Positions 7,996 through 16,462 of a DNA stretch of 64,000 bases are shown one piece after another. Both the position numbers and the translations under genes were made by a program. Position 1 is the first letter of the stretch. Each line of letters begins with the position of its first letter. The DNA comes from Rhodococcus sp. 06-235-1A (GTDB lineage: Bacteria; Actinomycetota; Actinomycetes; Mycobacteriales; Mycobacteriaceae): NCBI RefSeq assembly GCF_002258785.1, contig NZ_NOYI01000020.1, positions 1-64,000 of the forward strand. Reading direction: 5' to 3'. Below the pieces are notes generated by a model. That model did no database searches and was not told the DNA's origin. It saw nothing but the letters and a program-made list of their open reading frames with translations.

Positions 7996-9324
7996 TCATC
8001 GGGCTGCACGGCGGAACGAGGAGAGCAGTGTGACAACCATGGTTGCGAGAAATACTGCTGGATAGGTGAATTGAACCGCGGCCTCGAATGCAGGGGATCC
8101 CTCGAACATGAAGATTCCGATTGCCTTGATGCCGCGGTAGTCGGTGAAGTACCAGGCGATCATTGGCGAGGCAACCGCTACCGGTGCCAGCCAGCTCCAC
8201 CAGGTGCGATTCCGAATGGCGTAGTCGAGGGCGACGACCGTCAACGGTACGCACCACACCCAGTGATGGCCCCACGCGAAGGGCGAGACCATGGGGGTTG
8301 CGAGCCCGCAGATCACCAACGCCAGCAACGTCTTACCCGATTTGTGAGCGCGTGCGGCTGTCCACAGGGCGACGGCGGCAACGGCAGCCGCAACGAGGAA
8401 CCAGACCATGAACGGTGGCGTGTGGCCCGGCCACAGCCGAGCCAGTGCGCCGTGGATCGACTGGTTCGCCGGCGACGCGAGTGCTCCGATCCGTTCGGAG
8501 TCGACCATCGTCGCGGTCCAGAACTTCCACGAATCGGACGGGATGATCAGGAATCCTGCTGCAACGGTGACCAGGAAGGCGGCACTCGCGGTGACCGCTG
8601 CACGCCACTGTCTGATGGCCAGCAGATAGAGGACGAAGAACGCGGGAGTCAGCTTGAGCCCCGCGGCAACGCCCACACCGACACCGCGCAGACGGCTACC
8701 CTCGCCTCGGCTCAGATCGAACAGAACCAACACGAGCAACAGCAGGTTGATCTGCCCGAGCCAGATGGTCATGCGCACGGGCTCGAGCCAGGTGAATGCG
8801 ATCGCCATCGGCGCGCTGACCAGATACATTCCGCCGCTCCGGTATCCGAGAGCACGCCAGCTCAGGACAACCGTCGCGTAGACCAACAGCACATTGATCG
8901 CCTGCAGCAGTGTCACAGCCGTCGTCACGGTGAGCAGCGCCAGCGGGGTGAAGACCAATGCCGCGAACGGCGGATAGGTGAAGGGGAGGCCGATATCGAA
9001 CAGGGCGAACTCGTAGAGCGGCTGACCGAGTAGGACGACGTCGCCACCGTGGCGGTAGACGATGGTGTCGATTCCGTTGCCGAAGAGCCCGAAAGGACCT
9101 CTCCATCCGAGGAAGTACGCATGCGCTGCGATGGCGATACACGCTGCGATTACCGACCCCGCCAGCCATCGACGACCGAACCGATGCATCTGCTCGGATC
9201 GCACAGACTCGACCCGAGCACTCGGAACATCGTGTGCGCGTGTGCCTGTGGTGTACGTCTCGTTCGCGCCATGCATGCGCGGTCCAGATTCGATGCGTTG
9301 TGACACGAAGCTGGACGACGTCAT
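7996..9324 (-). CDS. GT87-type polyprenyl-phosphate mannosyltransferase (DUF2029), integral membrane
   Basis: The protein is about 442 residues with 10 or more hydrophobic segments and resembles the actinobacterial alpha-(1,2)-mannosyltransferases (GT87, DUF2029). It has a loop Asp after the first helix (GNGIDTIVYRHGGDVVLLGQPLY, with the downstream FTYPPFAAL) and a second conserved stretch AGLKLTPAFFVLYLL. These enzymes transfer mannose from polyprenyl-phosphate-mannose on the periplasmic side, during lipomannan, lipoarabinomannan or glycan assembly. The start is uncertain: ATGs at 9324, 9276 and 9189 are all possible and none has a convincing ribosome binding site. Confidence 0.8.
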   Translation of the reverse strand: MTSSSFVSQRIESGPRMHGANETYTTGTRAHDVPSARVESVRSEQMHRFGRRWLAGSVIAACIAIAAHAYFLGWRGPFGLFGNGIDTIVYRHGGDVVLLGQPLYEFALFDIGLPFTYPPFAALVFTPLALLTVTTAVTLLQAINVLLVYATVVLSWRALGYRSGGMYLVSAPMAIAFTWLEPVRMTIWLGQINLLLLVLVLFDLSRGEGSRLRGVGVGVAAGLKLTPAFFVLYLLAIRQWRAAVTASAAFLVTVAAGFLIIPSDSWKFWTATMVDSERIGALASPANQSIHGALARLWPGHTPPFMVWFLVAAAVAAVALWTAARAHKSGKTLLALVICGLATPMVSPFAWGHHWVWCVPLTVVALDYAIRNRTWWSWLAPVAVASPMIAWYFTDYRGIKAIGIFMFEGSPAFEAAVQFTYPAVFLATMVVTLLSSFRRAAR

Positions 9325-9449
9325 GAAGGCCACGATAGTTCGCGGCAGCTGTGACCAGGGATCCGACACGGACTGATCGGTCGTTTTTTGGGGCGGCCTT
9401 CAGGTTGCGCTGGACGCGGTCCCCGAATACGTGCCGCGATTCATATGCA

Positions 9450-10430
9450 CTACTTGTTTCTGGAGCTGAAAAAGGAATTCCGTTGGTATCGAGAATAGTT
9501 CGACGATCGCGGCGGTCGGGCCGTGGCGAACTGTCCGGCTATCGAACCGATTAGTGCGATGCCGAAACCTGCGCATTGCAGTCCTGTCATGTTTTGTCCC
9601 AACACGATCCAACCGAGTGCGGCCGCGGTCAATGGACTGAGGATGCCGAGAAGGGAGATGCTTGCGGAGGGCAGAGTGCGTGCGCCGCGGAACCAGAGCG
9701 CGTATGCCATCGCACCTCCGATCATCGAAAGCCATGCGTAACCGATGACTGCTTGTGCATCGATGGACAAGGGGCCGTCGTCGACGATCGGGATCAACGG
9801 CAAGATCACCACGCCACCGACAAGTAATTGCCACGCAGTGGAATTGAGCGGAATCGTGTTCGGCGGCACACCCCAGCGCCTGGTGAGTACGATGCCGGTC
9901 GCCATGCTGGCAGTGCCGATTACTGCAGCGGCCAGACCGAGTGGATCGAGTCCGATTGTGCCCGATGTGGCCGTCAGCGCGATCCCGGCAACGGCGACGA
10001 CGGCCCATCCGATCTGTACGGGACGTGTGCGGCCCCAACCGAACGCAGTTGACATCGCGATGATGACGAGCGGCTGCGCGGACCCCACGACTGCGGCAAT
10101 CCCTCCGGGTAGTCGATACGCCGCCACGAACAGCATCGGAAAGAACAAGCCGATGTTCAATACGCCGAGGGTCGCGGTCTTCAGCCGCCATCCCTTGATT
10201 GGAATTCCTGGAGCGATGAGCAGGAGAAGTAGCCCGGCGGGGACTGCGCGAAGCACGCTGGCCGTCATCGGTCGATCCCGTGGCAGGAGTTCGGTGGTCA
10301 CCAGGTAGGTCGTGCCCCAAAGGATGGGGGCAAGTGCGGCAGCGGCCGTCAAACCAAAAGTCGACGGCGCGATGTCACGCGGGAGGCGTCGAGCATCGGT
10401 TGGTTGCACCTGTATACGAGGTGTCCGCAT
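9450..10430 (-). CDS. EamA/DMT family transporter
   Basis: This is a 326-residue, ten-helix drug/metabolite exporter with the two EamA repeats (first ALAPILWGTTYLVTTELLP, second IGTASMATGIVLTRRWG...). Such proteins export amino acids, metabolites or drugs. The ATG at 10430 is chosen for GGAG upstream; an alternative ATG lies at 10463. The gene is divergent from a MarR regulator, with an inverted repeat in the shared intergenic region, so it is the likely target of that regulator. Confidence 0.85.
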   Translation of the reverse strand: MRTPRIQVQPTDARRLPRDIAPSTFGLTAAAALAPILWGTTYLVTTELLPRDRPMTASVLRAVPAGLLLLLIAPGIPIKGWRLKTATLGVLNIGLFFPMLFVAAYRLPGGIAAVVGSAQPLVIIAMSTAFGWGRTRPVQIGWAVVAVAGIALTATSGTIGLDPLGLAAAVIGTASMATGIVLTRRWGVPPNTIPLNSTAWQLLVGGVVILPLIPIVDDGPLSIDAQAVIGYAWLSMIGGAMAYALWFRGARTLPSASISLLGILSPLTAAALGWIVLGQNMTGLQCAGFGIALIGSIAGQFATARPPRSSNYSRYQRNSFFSSRNK

Positions 10431-10466
10431 CGTCGGCTCATCTCCAAGGGTTGTCTGTAACATCTT

Positions 10467-10487
10467 AACGCTGAACTATCTAGTGTT
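10467..10487. promoter_or_regulatory. Candidate MarR operator between eamA and marR
   Basis: AACGCT (10467-10472) and AGTGTT (10482-10487) form a near-perfect inverted repeat with a 9-bp spacer, in the divergent promoter region. Both genes start within about 70 bp. It is an inferred binding site for the adjacent MarR protein. Confidence 0.35.
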
Positions 10488-10555
10488 GAACGGTAAGGTT
10501 GGCATGACAGAATGTCAAACAATTGAGCTCTGAAATATTGAAGGATGGCCGACCG

Positions 10556-11053
10556 ATGGTGGACGAAGCTCTCGATGCAGTGGACCGGATAGTCCAGCAG
10601 TGGCACGCCGAGCGGCCCGACGTCGATGTCAGCCCCATGGCGGTCATCGGCCGTATCGGTCGTGCAGCGTCGGTTCTGGACAAACGCACGCAGGCAGTGC
10701 TGATCGAATTCGGTTTGCAGTCAGGTGAATTCGACCTGATCGCGACGCTCCGACGCGCCGGGGCTCCGCATCGCCTCACTGTCGGACAGTTGTTGGACAG
10801 CGCGATGGTGACGTCGGGTGCTGTCACGCACCGTTTGAACCGGTTGACCGAGAAAGGACTGATCGAACGAGAAATCGACCCCACCAACCGTCGGGTGGTC
10901 ATCGTGCAGTTGACGCCGGCCGGAGTTGCCGCAGTGGACGCCGCACTACCAGCGCACGTGGCCAACGAGGAGGCTCTGCTGAGATCATTGAATCCGGATG
11001 AGCGAACGCAGCTCGCAGGCTTGTTGAAGCGACTACTTCTGGATCTTCGGTAG
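10556..11053 (+). CDS. MarR family transcriptional regulator
   Basis: The 165-residue protein has a typical MarR dimer architecture: an N-terminal helix (VDEALDAVDRIVQQWHAERPD), a winged helix with LTVGQLLDSAMVTSGAVTHRLNRLTEKGLIEREIDPTNRR, and C-terminal dimerisation helices. The DPTNRR wing tip matches the DxxDxR signature with Asn in place of the second Asp. The ATG at 10556 has GAAGGA upstream; an in-frame TTG at 10523 is less likely. It probably represses the divergent EamA exporter. Confidence 0.9.
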   Translation: MVDEALDAVDRIVQQWHAERPDVDVSPMAVIGRIGRAASVLDKRTQAVLIEFGLQSGEFDLIATLRRAGAPHRLTVGQLLDSAMVTSGAVTHRLNRLTEKGLIEREIDPTNRRVVIVQLTPAGVAAVDAALPAHVANEEALLRSLNPDERTQLAGLLKRLLLDLR

Positions 11054-11202
11054 TGATCCATCGATCGACCACCCGCACAAGCTCTTCCGCATCTCGGTGA
11101 ACTGTGGTACTTGTTGTCTTATGAACACATTCGACACGTCGAAAGGCGCATGAGCGCCCGTAGTCATCCCACCTCCGGTTCCGGCACGCCGAGGTGCACA
11201 TC

Positions 11203-11676
11203 ATGAAGCTTGCCGAGGCCCTTGCTGAACGAGGGGAACTGATCAAGCGCTCCGAACATCTGAAAGTTCGGATTCTGGCCAATGCCCGCCACCAGGACGG
11301 TGAATCACCGGCCGAAGTTGCATCGATTCTGTTGTCGGAGTACGCATCTGCACTCGATCGACTCGAAGTACTCATCCGCAGGATCAATCGGACCAACAGC
11401 GCCGCGACGATGCGGGACGGAACCATCACCGATGCGCTCGCCTCCCGCGACGTGTTGCGTATGCGGCACAGGACGATCTCGGCCGCAGCGGATGCGGCGT
11501 CGGGCCGCGATCAGGAGCACAGGTACGGCCCGCGTCAACTGCGGTCGGAGCTGGTCTACGTAGCAGCTCTGCCGGTGGCCGAGTTACGTTCTGCTGCAGA
11601 TGAAATCGCCAAACAGATCCGGCTGGTGGACCTGGAGATCCAACGCGTCAACTGGGAGTTCGACTTGATCGAGTAG
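11203..11676 (+). CDS. DIP1984 family protein
   Basis: The 157-residue all-helical protein begins MKLAEALAERGELIKRSEHLKVRILANARHQDGE. It matches the DIP1984-like family of Corynebacterineae and firmicutes in length and in motifs such as LIRRINRTN and DALASRDVLRMRH. The family is of unknown function and resembles septicolysin-type annotations. The ATG at 11203 is favoured because GAGG lies 8 nt upstream. It is monocistronic, with 150 bp upstream and 260 bp downstream free of recognisable genes. Confidence 0.8.
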   Translation: MKLAEALAERGELIKRSEHLKVRILANARHQDGESPAEVASILLSEYASALDRLEVLIRRINRTNSAATMRDGTITDALASRDVLRMRHRTISAAADAASGRDQEHRYGPRQLRSELVYVAALPVAELRSAADEIAKQIRLVDLEIQRVNWEFDLIE

Positions 11677-11935
11677 TTCACCATATGCCGGGTAGTAGGT
11701 AGTTTTCGTTTCGAGGCGAGCACGTACCGCAGGTCGGCGGTCTTCCGGCCTTTCTCCTGCGTGGTGAGCAGCGTTCCGGGCATTCACCCGGTCACATTGC
11801 AGCTCAGTACAATTCACGCAGCAAGGTGCATCGCGCATAGTGCACTACCGTGTGCTGATCGAACGGGAACGAGGGTGGGTAAGGGGCCACCCGGCATCAT
11901 GGTCTCCGCGGTTGTTCGCGGCTAGTCTGGACGGT

Positions 11936-12505
11936 ATGGACGCTCCATCGATACGACTCGAACGGCCCGCACTGATCGTCATCGACGTACAGGCCGGGTT
12001 CGACGATTCGGAGTTCTGGGGTCCACGTGACAACCCACTGTGCGAGAGCAATATTGCTGCACTCGTTCGTTTGTGGAGATCGAAAGCATGGCCGATCGTG
12101 TTCGTGAGGCATGACTCCGAGAACCCACAGTCTCCGTTGTCTCCGACCGGTGTGGGGCATGCGTTCAAGGATGTCATCGATGGGACGCCGGACCTGTTGG
12201 TCAGCAAGCGCGTCAACTCGAGCTTCTACGGCACGCCGGATCTCGACGCCTGGCTTCGCGGTGAGGATATCGATCAGGTGGTGATCTGCGGGATCACCAC
12301 CAACCACTGCTGCGAGACCACCGCTCGTATGGCCGGGAACCTCGGTTACGACACCTATTTCGTCATCGACGCGACTCACACCTTCGATCGCGTCGCACTC
12401 GACGGGACCACTGTTCCAGCTGCGACGCTGTCGGCCATGACTGCGACAAACCTGCACGGAGAATTCGCAACGGTGGTCACGACGGAGGCCATTCTCTCGA
12501 ACTGA
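11936..12505 (+). CDS. Isochorismatase-like cysteine hydrolase
   Basis: The 189-residue cysteine hydrolase carries the D-K-C triad of the isochorismatase superfamily: Asp17 in LIVIDVQAGF, Lys91 in LVSKRVNSSF and Cys125 in GITTNHCCETTARM, with the cis-peptide preceding it. Members hydrolyse amides such as nicotinamide, carbamoyl compounds or isochorismate; the substrate here cannot be assigned. The ATG at 11936 is 7 nt after TAGTCT (11923-11928), which fits a leaderless promoter. The 260 bp before it hold no gene I can support. Confidence 0.85.
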   Translation: MDAPSIRLERPALIVIDVQAGFDDSEFWGPRDNPLCESNIAALVRLWRSKAWPIVFVRHDSENPQSPLSPTGVGHAFKDVIDGTPDLLVSKRVNSSFYGTPDLDAWLRGEDIDQVVICGITTNHCCETTARMAGNLGYDTYFVIDATHTFDRVALDGTTVPAATLSAMTATNLHGEFATVVTTEAILSN

Positions 12506-12581
12506 GGAAGGGGCACAATGCAAATGACAGGTCGAACGGCTTCGGTCGAGTTCTCCAGGAGAAGGAGGAACGGAGGCTGAG

Positions 12582-12902
12582 ATGGGAAGAATCGCGTCAC
12601 CGGTCATCGCTGCCATCGCAGCGGTGTCGTTGATCGGGTGGATCGCATCGTTCGGAGCCTTCGCGAGGTGGGGATTCATCGGCGGCGCGGAGGAATTGTG
12701 CGTGCGGTTCCCCGGTCCGCTGTACGACGCGCACTGGGCATGGTTGCCGGTTCCGGTGGCATTGTGCGAGCACTATGTAGACAGTGACCTTGTCGTCGGT
12801 ACGACGGCGTTCAGCTGGGACAATTCCGGAGTCGGAGTTGCATGTGGGTTCTTGTTCGTTGCCGGGTTTTGGATTATTCTGCGGGGGAACAGTACTCGCT
12901 GA
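12582..12902 (+). CDS. Small membrane protein, 106 aa
   Basis: The ATG has GGAGG 5 nt upstream. There is an N-terminal hydrophobic segment (ASPVIAAIAAVSLIGWIASFGAF), an extracytoplasmic loop with two Cys (LCVRFPG..ALCEHY), and a C-terminal helix (VGVACGFLFVAGFWIIL). No family is recognised. It lies 76 bp downstream of the cysteine hydrolase and may be cotranscribed. It converges with the flavoprotein gene at 12966. Confidence 0.6.
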   Translation: MGRIASPVIAAIAAVSLIGWIASFGAFARWGFIGGAEELCVRFPGPLYDAHWAWLPVPVALCEHYVDSDLVVGTTAFSWDNSGVGVACGFLFVAGFWIILRGNSTR

Positions 12903-12965
12903 TCACGTTCACATCGGGCGATGCGACCATGGAACGCCAGTCGGTGACGGTGTACTGGCCAGCGA

Positions 12966-13598
12966 TCACCACACCTTGTTGGGGCGGACCGTGTCCACAC
13001 GGTAGTCGGTGACACGGGTGTAGAACAGTTGGGATCCAAGTCTCGCGGCAGATTCTGTTGGCTTGCTTGGGTCTTCGGTGACTTCTCCGCGACTGTTTGC
13101 ATGCCCGATGACGACTCCGGCCAGGTCCTGGTTGAAGTATCTGGTGAGTTCTTGCATTTGGGTGACGACGCCGACCGTGGCTCCCAGGTAGCTTTCTTCG
13201 CAGGAAATCAGCACACCGATCTTCTTGTTCTGGAGTCCGCGGACGACGTCGTCCGAGTGCGGTGCGCTCTTCGAGATGTAGCAGAACAGTCGATCGAACA
13301 TCGTTTTCAGCCGCCCGGGCATTCCGTAGAAATGCAGCGGCATAGCGTAGATGATTCCGTCGGCCGGAATGATGTGATCGAAAAGTAGCGTGTCGTAGTT
13401 GTCGTCGAGTTGGCAACTCCCGCCGCGGATCTGGCGACATTCTCGACAATTCTCCAGCATCTTCTCGACGTGGTCGGACAGAAATACGTGGTCGACTCGA
13501 TGGCCGCTCTCGTGCGCGCCGATCATGGCCGCGTCGGCGAGGATGTGAGAGTTACCGTCTCGGCGTGGACTGGCACTGATGACGAGAACCCTACTCAT
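12966..13598 (-). CDS. NADPH-dependent FMN reductase / flavodoxin-fold oxidoreductase
   Basis: The 210-residue protein starts MSRVLVISASPRRDGNSHILADAA, the FMN-phosphate loop of the flavodoxin_2/FMN_red family, and has MPLHFYGMPGRLKTMFDRL, the second flavin-contact loop. A CRECRQIRGGSCQLDD segment provides the three Cys seen in iron-sulfur flavoprotein-like relatives. The start overlaps the stop of the MFS gene by ATGA, so it is the third gene of a TetR/MFS/flavoprotein unit. It probably reduces quinones or other electrophiles handled by that exporter. Confidence 0.85.
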   Translation of the reverse strand: MSRVLVISASPRRDGNSHILADAAMIGAHESGHRVDHVFLSDHVEKMLENCRECRQIRGGSCQLDDNYDTLLFDHIIPADGIIYAMPLHFYGMPGRLKTMFDRLFCYISKSAPHSDDVVRGLQNKKIGVLISCEESYLGATVGVVTQMQELTRYFNQDLAGVVIGHANSRGEVTEDPSKPTESAARLGSQLFYTRVTDYRVDTVRPNKVW

Positions 13599-14830
13599 GA
13601 CCTCCGGCCCGCCGATCGAGCCCGTGTCCGAAGCTCTTCTCGGACAGTGCGATATTTCGGGAGCAGTGTGATCGCCCCTGCAGCTGCGAGTGCCAATGAC
13701 AGGTAGTACACGGAGTGGACGGACCCCGACGTGTCGATGACGAGCCCGCCGAGTGTGGCACCGAGAAAGATGCCGAAGCAGATGATGGACGTGTGAACGG
13801 TGTTGACCGCGAACGACGTACCGCCGACTCGCATGACCCGAACGGCGAAGGCAGGATTGAGGCTCACTCCTGCCAGTCCCAACGCCGCTGCGCCGATGAG
13901 TACCAGGATGGGATCGGTGTCACCGACAAGGAACACCAGTCCGGACGAGAGCACGATCAGTGAACCGACGCCGGCAACTGTCAGGGGATAAGAGTCGGAC
14001 AGGCGGGTGACCACGGTGATACCGATGGCACACGCCAGCCCATATCCTGCCAGGATGATCGGAACCGTGCTCTGATCGAAGCCTGCTCGTTGGGTGAGTA
14101 TCGGGGAAAAATAGCTGAAGATCGAGAACACGGATCCGATCAACAGCCCGCTGGTGGAGTAGGCGAGCCACAGGCTTCGGTTCTTCAACGTCGCCAACTC
14201 GGATCGAAGTCTCGTCGGCGGTCCCGGGTCCAGTCCGGGTACACACACCACCGCGGCCACGAGTGCAACGGTAGCCAGCAGCGCAACGAAGGCGAACGCC
14301 AATCGCCAGCCGAAAGCATTGCCGAGAAAGCTGGCTACAGGAAGGCCGACGATGGTTCCGATGGTATTGCCGCCCATGACGATTCCAATTGCACGTCCGC
14401 GAGCGCGGTCTGGCACCGCCCGCGCGGCAATCGAGATGGTGACTCCGTATGCGGTGCCTGCTGCCGCGCCTGTGACGATGCGACCGATGACGATGACCGC
14501 ATAGTTGGGTGCCATGGTCGCGGTCAGCTCGCCAATGATGAAGACGGTCGAGACGACCAGCAGTGCAGTTTTGGGACGAACCTTCGACAAGAGAATCGAC
14601 GACGGCGGTGCGAGCACGACCATCGACAAGGCGTAGATGGCGATCAGGTAGCCGATGGCGGGGACAGTGGCGGGGAGATCTCGTGCCAGGTCGTTCATCA
14701 AGCCGGACACCATGAACTCGCTGGTGGTGAACGCCAGAATGGTGAACGCAAGTATGTAGACAGTGAACGGAACCCTCGGTGCGTCGACCCGCGCTGCGAT
14801 TGCGGGCACAGCTTGTTCGATGTTGCTCAT
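13595..14830 (-). CDS. MFS transporter (DHA1-type drug exporter)
   Basis: The 411-residue, twelve-helix major facilitator carries motif A-like loops and a motif C-like GGNTIGTIVGLPVASFLGNAFGWRLAF segment typical of AraJ/Cmx-type drug:H+ antiporters. The ATG at 14830 is favoured by AAAGG about 8 nt upstream. A 16-bp operator (14849-14864) sits directly upstream and closely resembles the one before the TetR gene. It overlaps the following flavoprotein gene by ATGA. Confidence 0.9.
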   Translation of the reverse strand: MSNIEQAVPAIAARVDAPRVPFTVYILAFTILAFTTSEFMVSGLMNDLARDLPATVPAIGYLIAIYALSMVVLAPPSSILLSKVRPKTALLVVSTVFIIGELTATMAPNYAVIVIGRIVTGAAAGTAYGVTISIAARAVPDRARGRAIGIVMGGNTIGTIVGLPVASFLGNAFGWRLAFAFVALLATVALVAAVVCVPGLDPGPPTRLRSELATLKNRSLWLAYSTSGLLIGSVFSIFSYFSPILTQRAGFDQSTVPIILAGYGLACAIGITVVTRLSDSYPLTVAGVGSLIVLSSGLVFLVGDTDPILVLIGAAALGLAGVSLNPAFAVRVMRVGGTSFAVNTVHTSIICFGIFLGATLGGLVIDTSGSVHSVYYLSLALAAAGAITLLPKYRTVREELRTRARSAGRRS

Positions 14831-14848
14831 GGTCAACACCTTTCGTTG

Positions 14849-14864
14849 TGTATCGATCAGTACA
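14849..14864. promoter_or_regulatory. TetR operator copy 1, upstream of the MFS gene
   Basis: TGTATCGATCAGTACA is an imperfect palindrome (six of eight half-site positions). A related copy, TGTATTGATCTGTCCA, lies at 15528-15543 upstream of tetR, sharing 13 of 16 positions. Two matching copies at the two promoters make a regulator site likely. Confidence 0.6.
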
Positions 14865-14905
14865 AAATTGGGCCGTGCGAAGACGGTCGCTTGTGCCGGT
14901 CGAAA

Positions 14906-15508
14906 TCAGGGGGTCAGGACCATCATGGCTCCGTCTGCGATGGCGCGAAGGGCTTCTCGCTGCGAGCCCACCCTCGACGCGACGCGGATTCCCACCACCG
15001 CGCCGTTGACGACTTCTGCCTGCGCGCTCGGTGTCAAAGATACGGAGATATCACCGCCGGCCTGACCCGCGCGGAGGTGATCGGCAAGGATCTCCAGTCG
15101 TTTGTGCAAGTTGTCCGTCACCTGCCGATGCGGCACGGCAAGTTGGGGGTCATCGGCGGCCTCGAGTGCTGTGTTGACGGAAAAGCAGCCCGAGGGCCCA
15201 CCGGATGTACGTCGAGTCATCTCGCTGTCGATCAAGTCGTCGAAGAGTATGGCTATGCGCTCGAGCACCGTGACCCGCTCGTGAGTGAGTACGGCGTCGA
15301 CGGACTCGTCGGCGTCGGCGAGGTAGGTCGACATGCACTCTTCGTACAGGCCGACCTTGTTTCCGAACGCGTGATAGAGGCTGCTGCGACCCAATCCGGT
15401 TACCCGGCACAAGGTCTCGGTGCTGGTTGCGTTGAAGCCGTGAGCCCAGAACTGATGCAACGCCGCATCGACCACCTCGCGGCGATCGAACTCCGATATT
15501 CGACCCAT
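14906..15508 (-). CDS. TetR/AcrR family transcriptional regulator
   Basis: The 200-residue protein has a TetR helix-turn-helix at about 10-50 (FDRREVVDAALHQFWAHGF...TETLCRVTGLGRSSLYHAFGNKVGLYEE) and a C-terminal ligand domain. A GGPSGCFSVNTALE segment is typical of the TetR_C class associated with YcdC/Nem-like electrophile regulators, whose Cys may sense reactive compounds. It lies upstream of the MFS/flavoprotein pair in the same direction with 75 bp between, and both promoters carry the same operator, so it probably represses itself and the exporter. Confidence 0.9.
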   Translation of the reverse strand: MGRISEFDRREVVDAALHQFWAHGFNATSTETLCRVTGLGRSSLYHAFGNKVGLYEECMSTYLADADESVDAVLTHERVTVLERIAILFDDLIDSEMTRRTSGGPSGCFSVNTALEAADDPQLAVPHRQVTDNLHKRLEILADHLRAGQAGGDISVSLTPSAQAEVVNGAVVGIRVASRVGSQREALRAIADGAMMVLTP

Positions 15509-15527
15509 GAGTGAAGGCTAGCGATAG

Positions 15528-15543
15528 TGTATTGATCTGTCCA
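15528..15543. promoter_or_regulatory. TetR operator copy 2, upstream of tetR
   Basis: TGTATTGATCTGTCCA lies 20 nt before the TetR start and matches the site at 14849-14864 in 13 of 16 positions. Autoregulation is inferred. Confidence 0.55.
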
Positions 15544-15600
15544 TAAAAATCTCGGCATCAGCGGATCAACACGGGTTGCGCCGTTCTGATGGGCCATCGC

Positions 15601-15915
15601 TCAGAAACAGAATTCGCCGGGGTTGGCGAGGGTAGTAGTGACAACTCCCGCCGCCACGATCGCCGCGACCACGACGAGCACAACCGCCGCAACTGATCGG
15701 TTTCGGATGGCGAGCGCCATGAAGGGAACCATCCACACCGAAGCAACGATTATGAGATACACAATCCCGAACGTGGACGGCCGCAACGTACCTCCGTCGC
15801 AGCTGGTGTCGGACACCGCGAACCTACCGAACGTCGCATAGATGCCGGCGAAGGCGGTCCACCCGACGAGTGCGAGGCCAACGGCCAGGGTTCTCTTTAC
15901 CTTCCGCCTGCCCAT
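15601..15915 (-). CDS. Membrane protein, 104 aa
   Basis: The ATG at 15915 lies 8 nt after a TAGACT -10 box (15924-15929 on the minus strand), which fits a leaderless start and excludes the longer open frame to 16065. There are three hydrophobic segments (LAVGLALVGWTAFAGIYATFG, FGIVYLIIVASVWMVPFMALAI, VAAVVLVVVAAIVAAGVVTTT) and a Cys in the first loop (DTSCDGG). The family is not recognised. It is divergent from the 114-aa membrane protein. Confidence 0.6.
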   Translation of the reverse strand: MGRRKVKRTLAVGLALVGWTAFAGIYATFGRFAVSDTSCDGGTLRPSTFGIVYLIIVASVWMVPFMALAIRNRSVAAVVLVVVAAIVAAGVVTTTLANPGEFCF

Positions 15916-16048
15916 ATTTGCGCAGTCTAGCGTTCGGCCGCGTCGCCACGGCTGAGGTCGGGACCTCCGCTGGTCAGGTTCGTCGCCGGCCGCTCGATCG
16001 GCGGTCACTGACCCGGCCGTCGAAGATGGCCGGTCGAGACCTGGCATC

Positions 16049-16393
16049 GTGGTAGTCGTGAACACTGCACTCGCACTTGGGCTGATCGCGGGAATAGTCG
16101 CGTTCGGCTACGGCTCGTCGGTCGGGATGCGAGGCAAAGTTCTCCATTCGGACTACTACGGCCATGACGTACCGGACCGGGTGAAGACCACGCCGCACCT
16201 CCGCGCACGGGCGAACAGGCTCTTCGTAGTTTGCGGCATCGTCGCTGCCATTCTGCTGCTGGCTCCGCTGGTGTGGTTGTTCCTCGACCTCCGGCGCGAA
16301 AGAACGACGTGGGAGTTGGCCGCGCTGGCAGCCTATGTCTTCGTCGCCGTGGTGATCGGTGGCTACCCTTTCGCCAAGATCAAGACCTTGTGA
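16049..16393 (+). CDS. Membrane protein, 114 aa
   Basis: A hydrophobic N-terminus (ALALGLIAGIVAFGYGSSVGM), a polar loop, and two C-terminal helices (LFVVCGIVAAILLLAPLVWLFL and WELAALAAYVFVAVVIGGYPF) describe a three-helix protein. GTG codons at 16049 and 16058 are both possible starts. The family is not recognised. It is followed after 70 bp by a methyltransferase. Confidence 0.55.
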   Translation: MVVVNTALALGLIAGIVAFGYGSSVGMRGKVLHSDYYGHDVPDRVKTTPHLRARANRLFVVCGIVAAILLLAPLVWLFLDLRRERTTWELAALAAYVFVAVVIGGYPFAKIKTL

Positions 16394-16462
16394 CCATTTC
16401 GATCGGTGACCGTTGCATAAATGCGTGGAAGACACCGCTTGCAGTCTGACAGTCTGGAAACC

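Noticed and set aside
7864..9033. 389-codon plus-strand open frame
   Set aside because: It lies antisense to the membrane mannosyltransferase, is rich in Arg/Gln/His/Gly with no fold-like pattern, and follows from the GC-rich codon bias of the real gene.
11677..11935. Possible remnant of a deazaflavin-dependent nitroreductase on the minus strand (MPGTLLTTQEKGRKTADLRY)
   Set aside because: Only about 25 codons vaguely resemble the family motif and no further conserved segment follows; it is too weak to annotate.
14090..15514. 474-codon plus-strand open frame
   Set aside because: It covers the MFS and TetR genes in antisense; the low-complexity basic and acidic residues are typical of a shadow frame.
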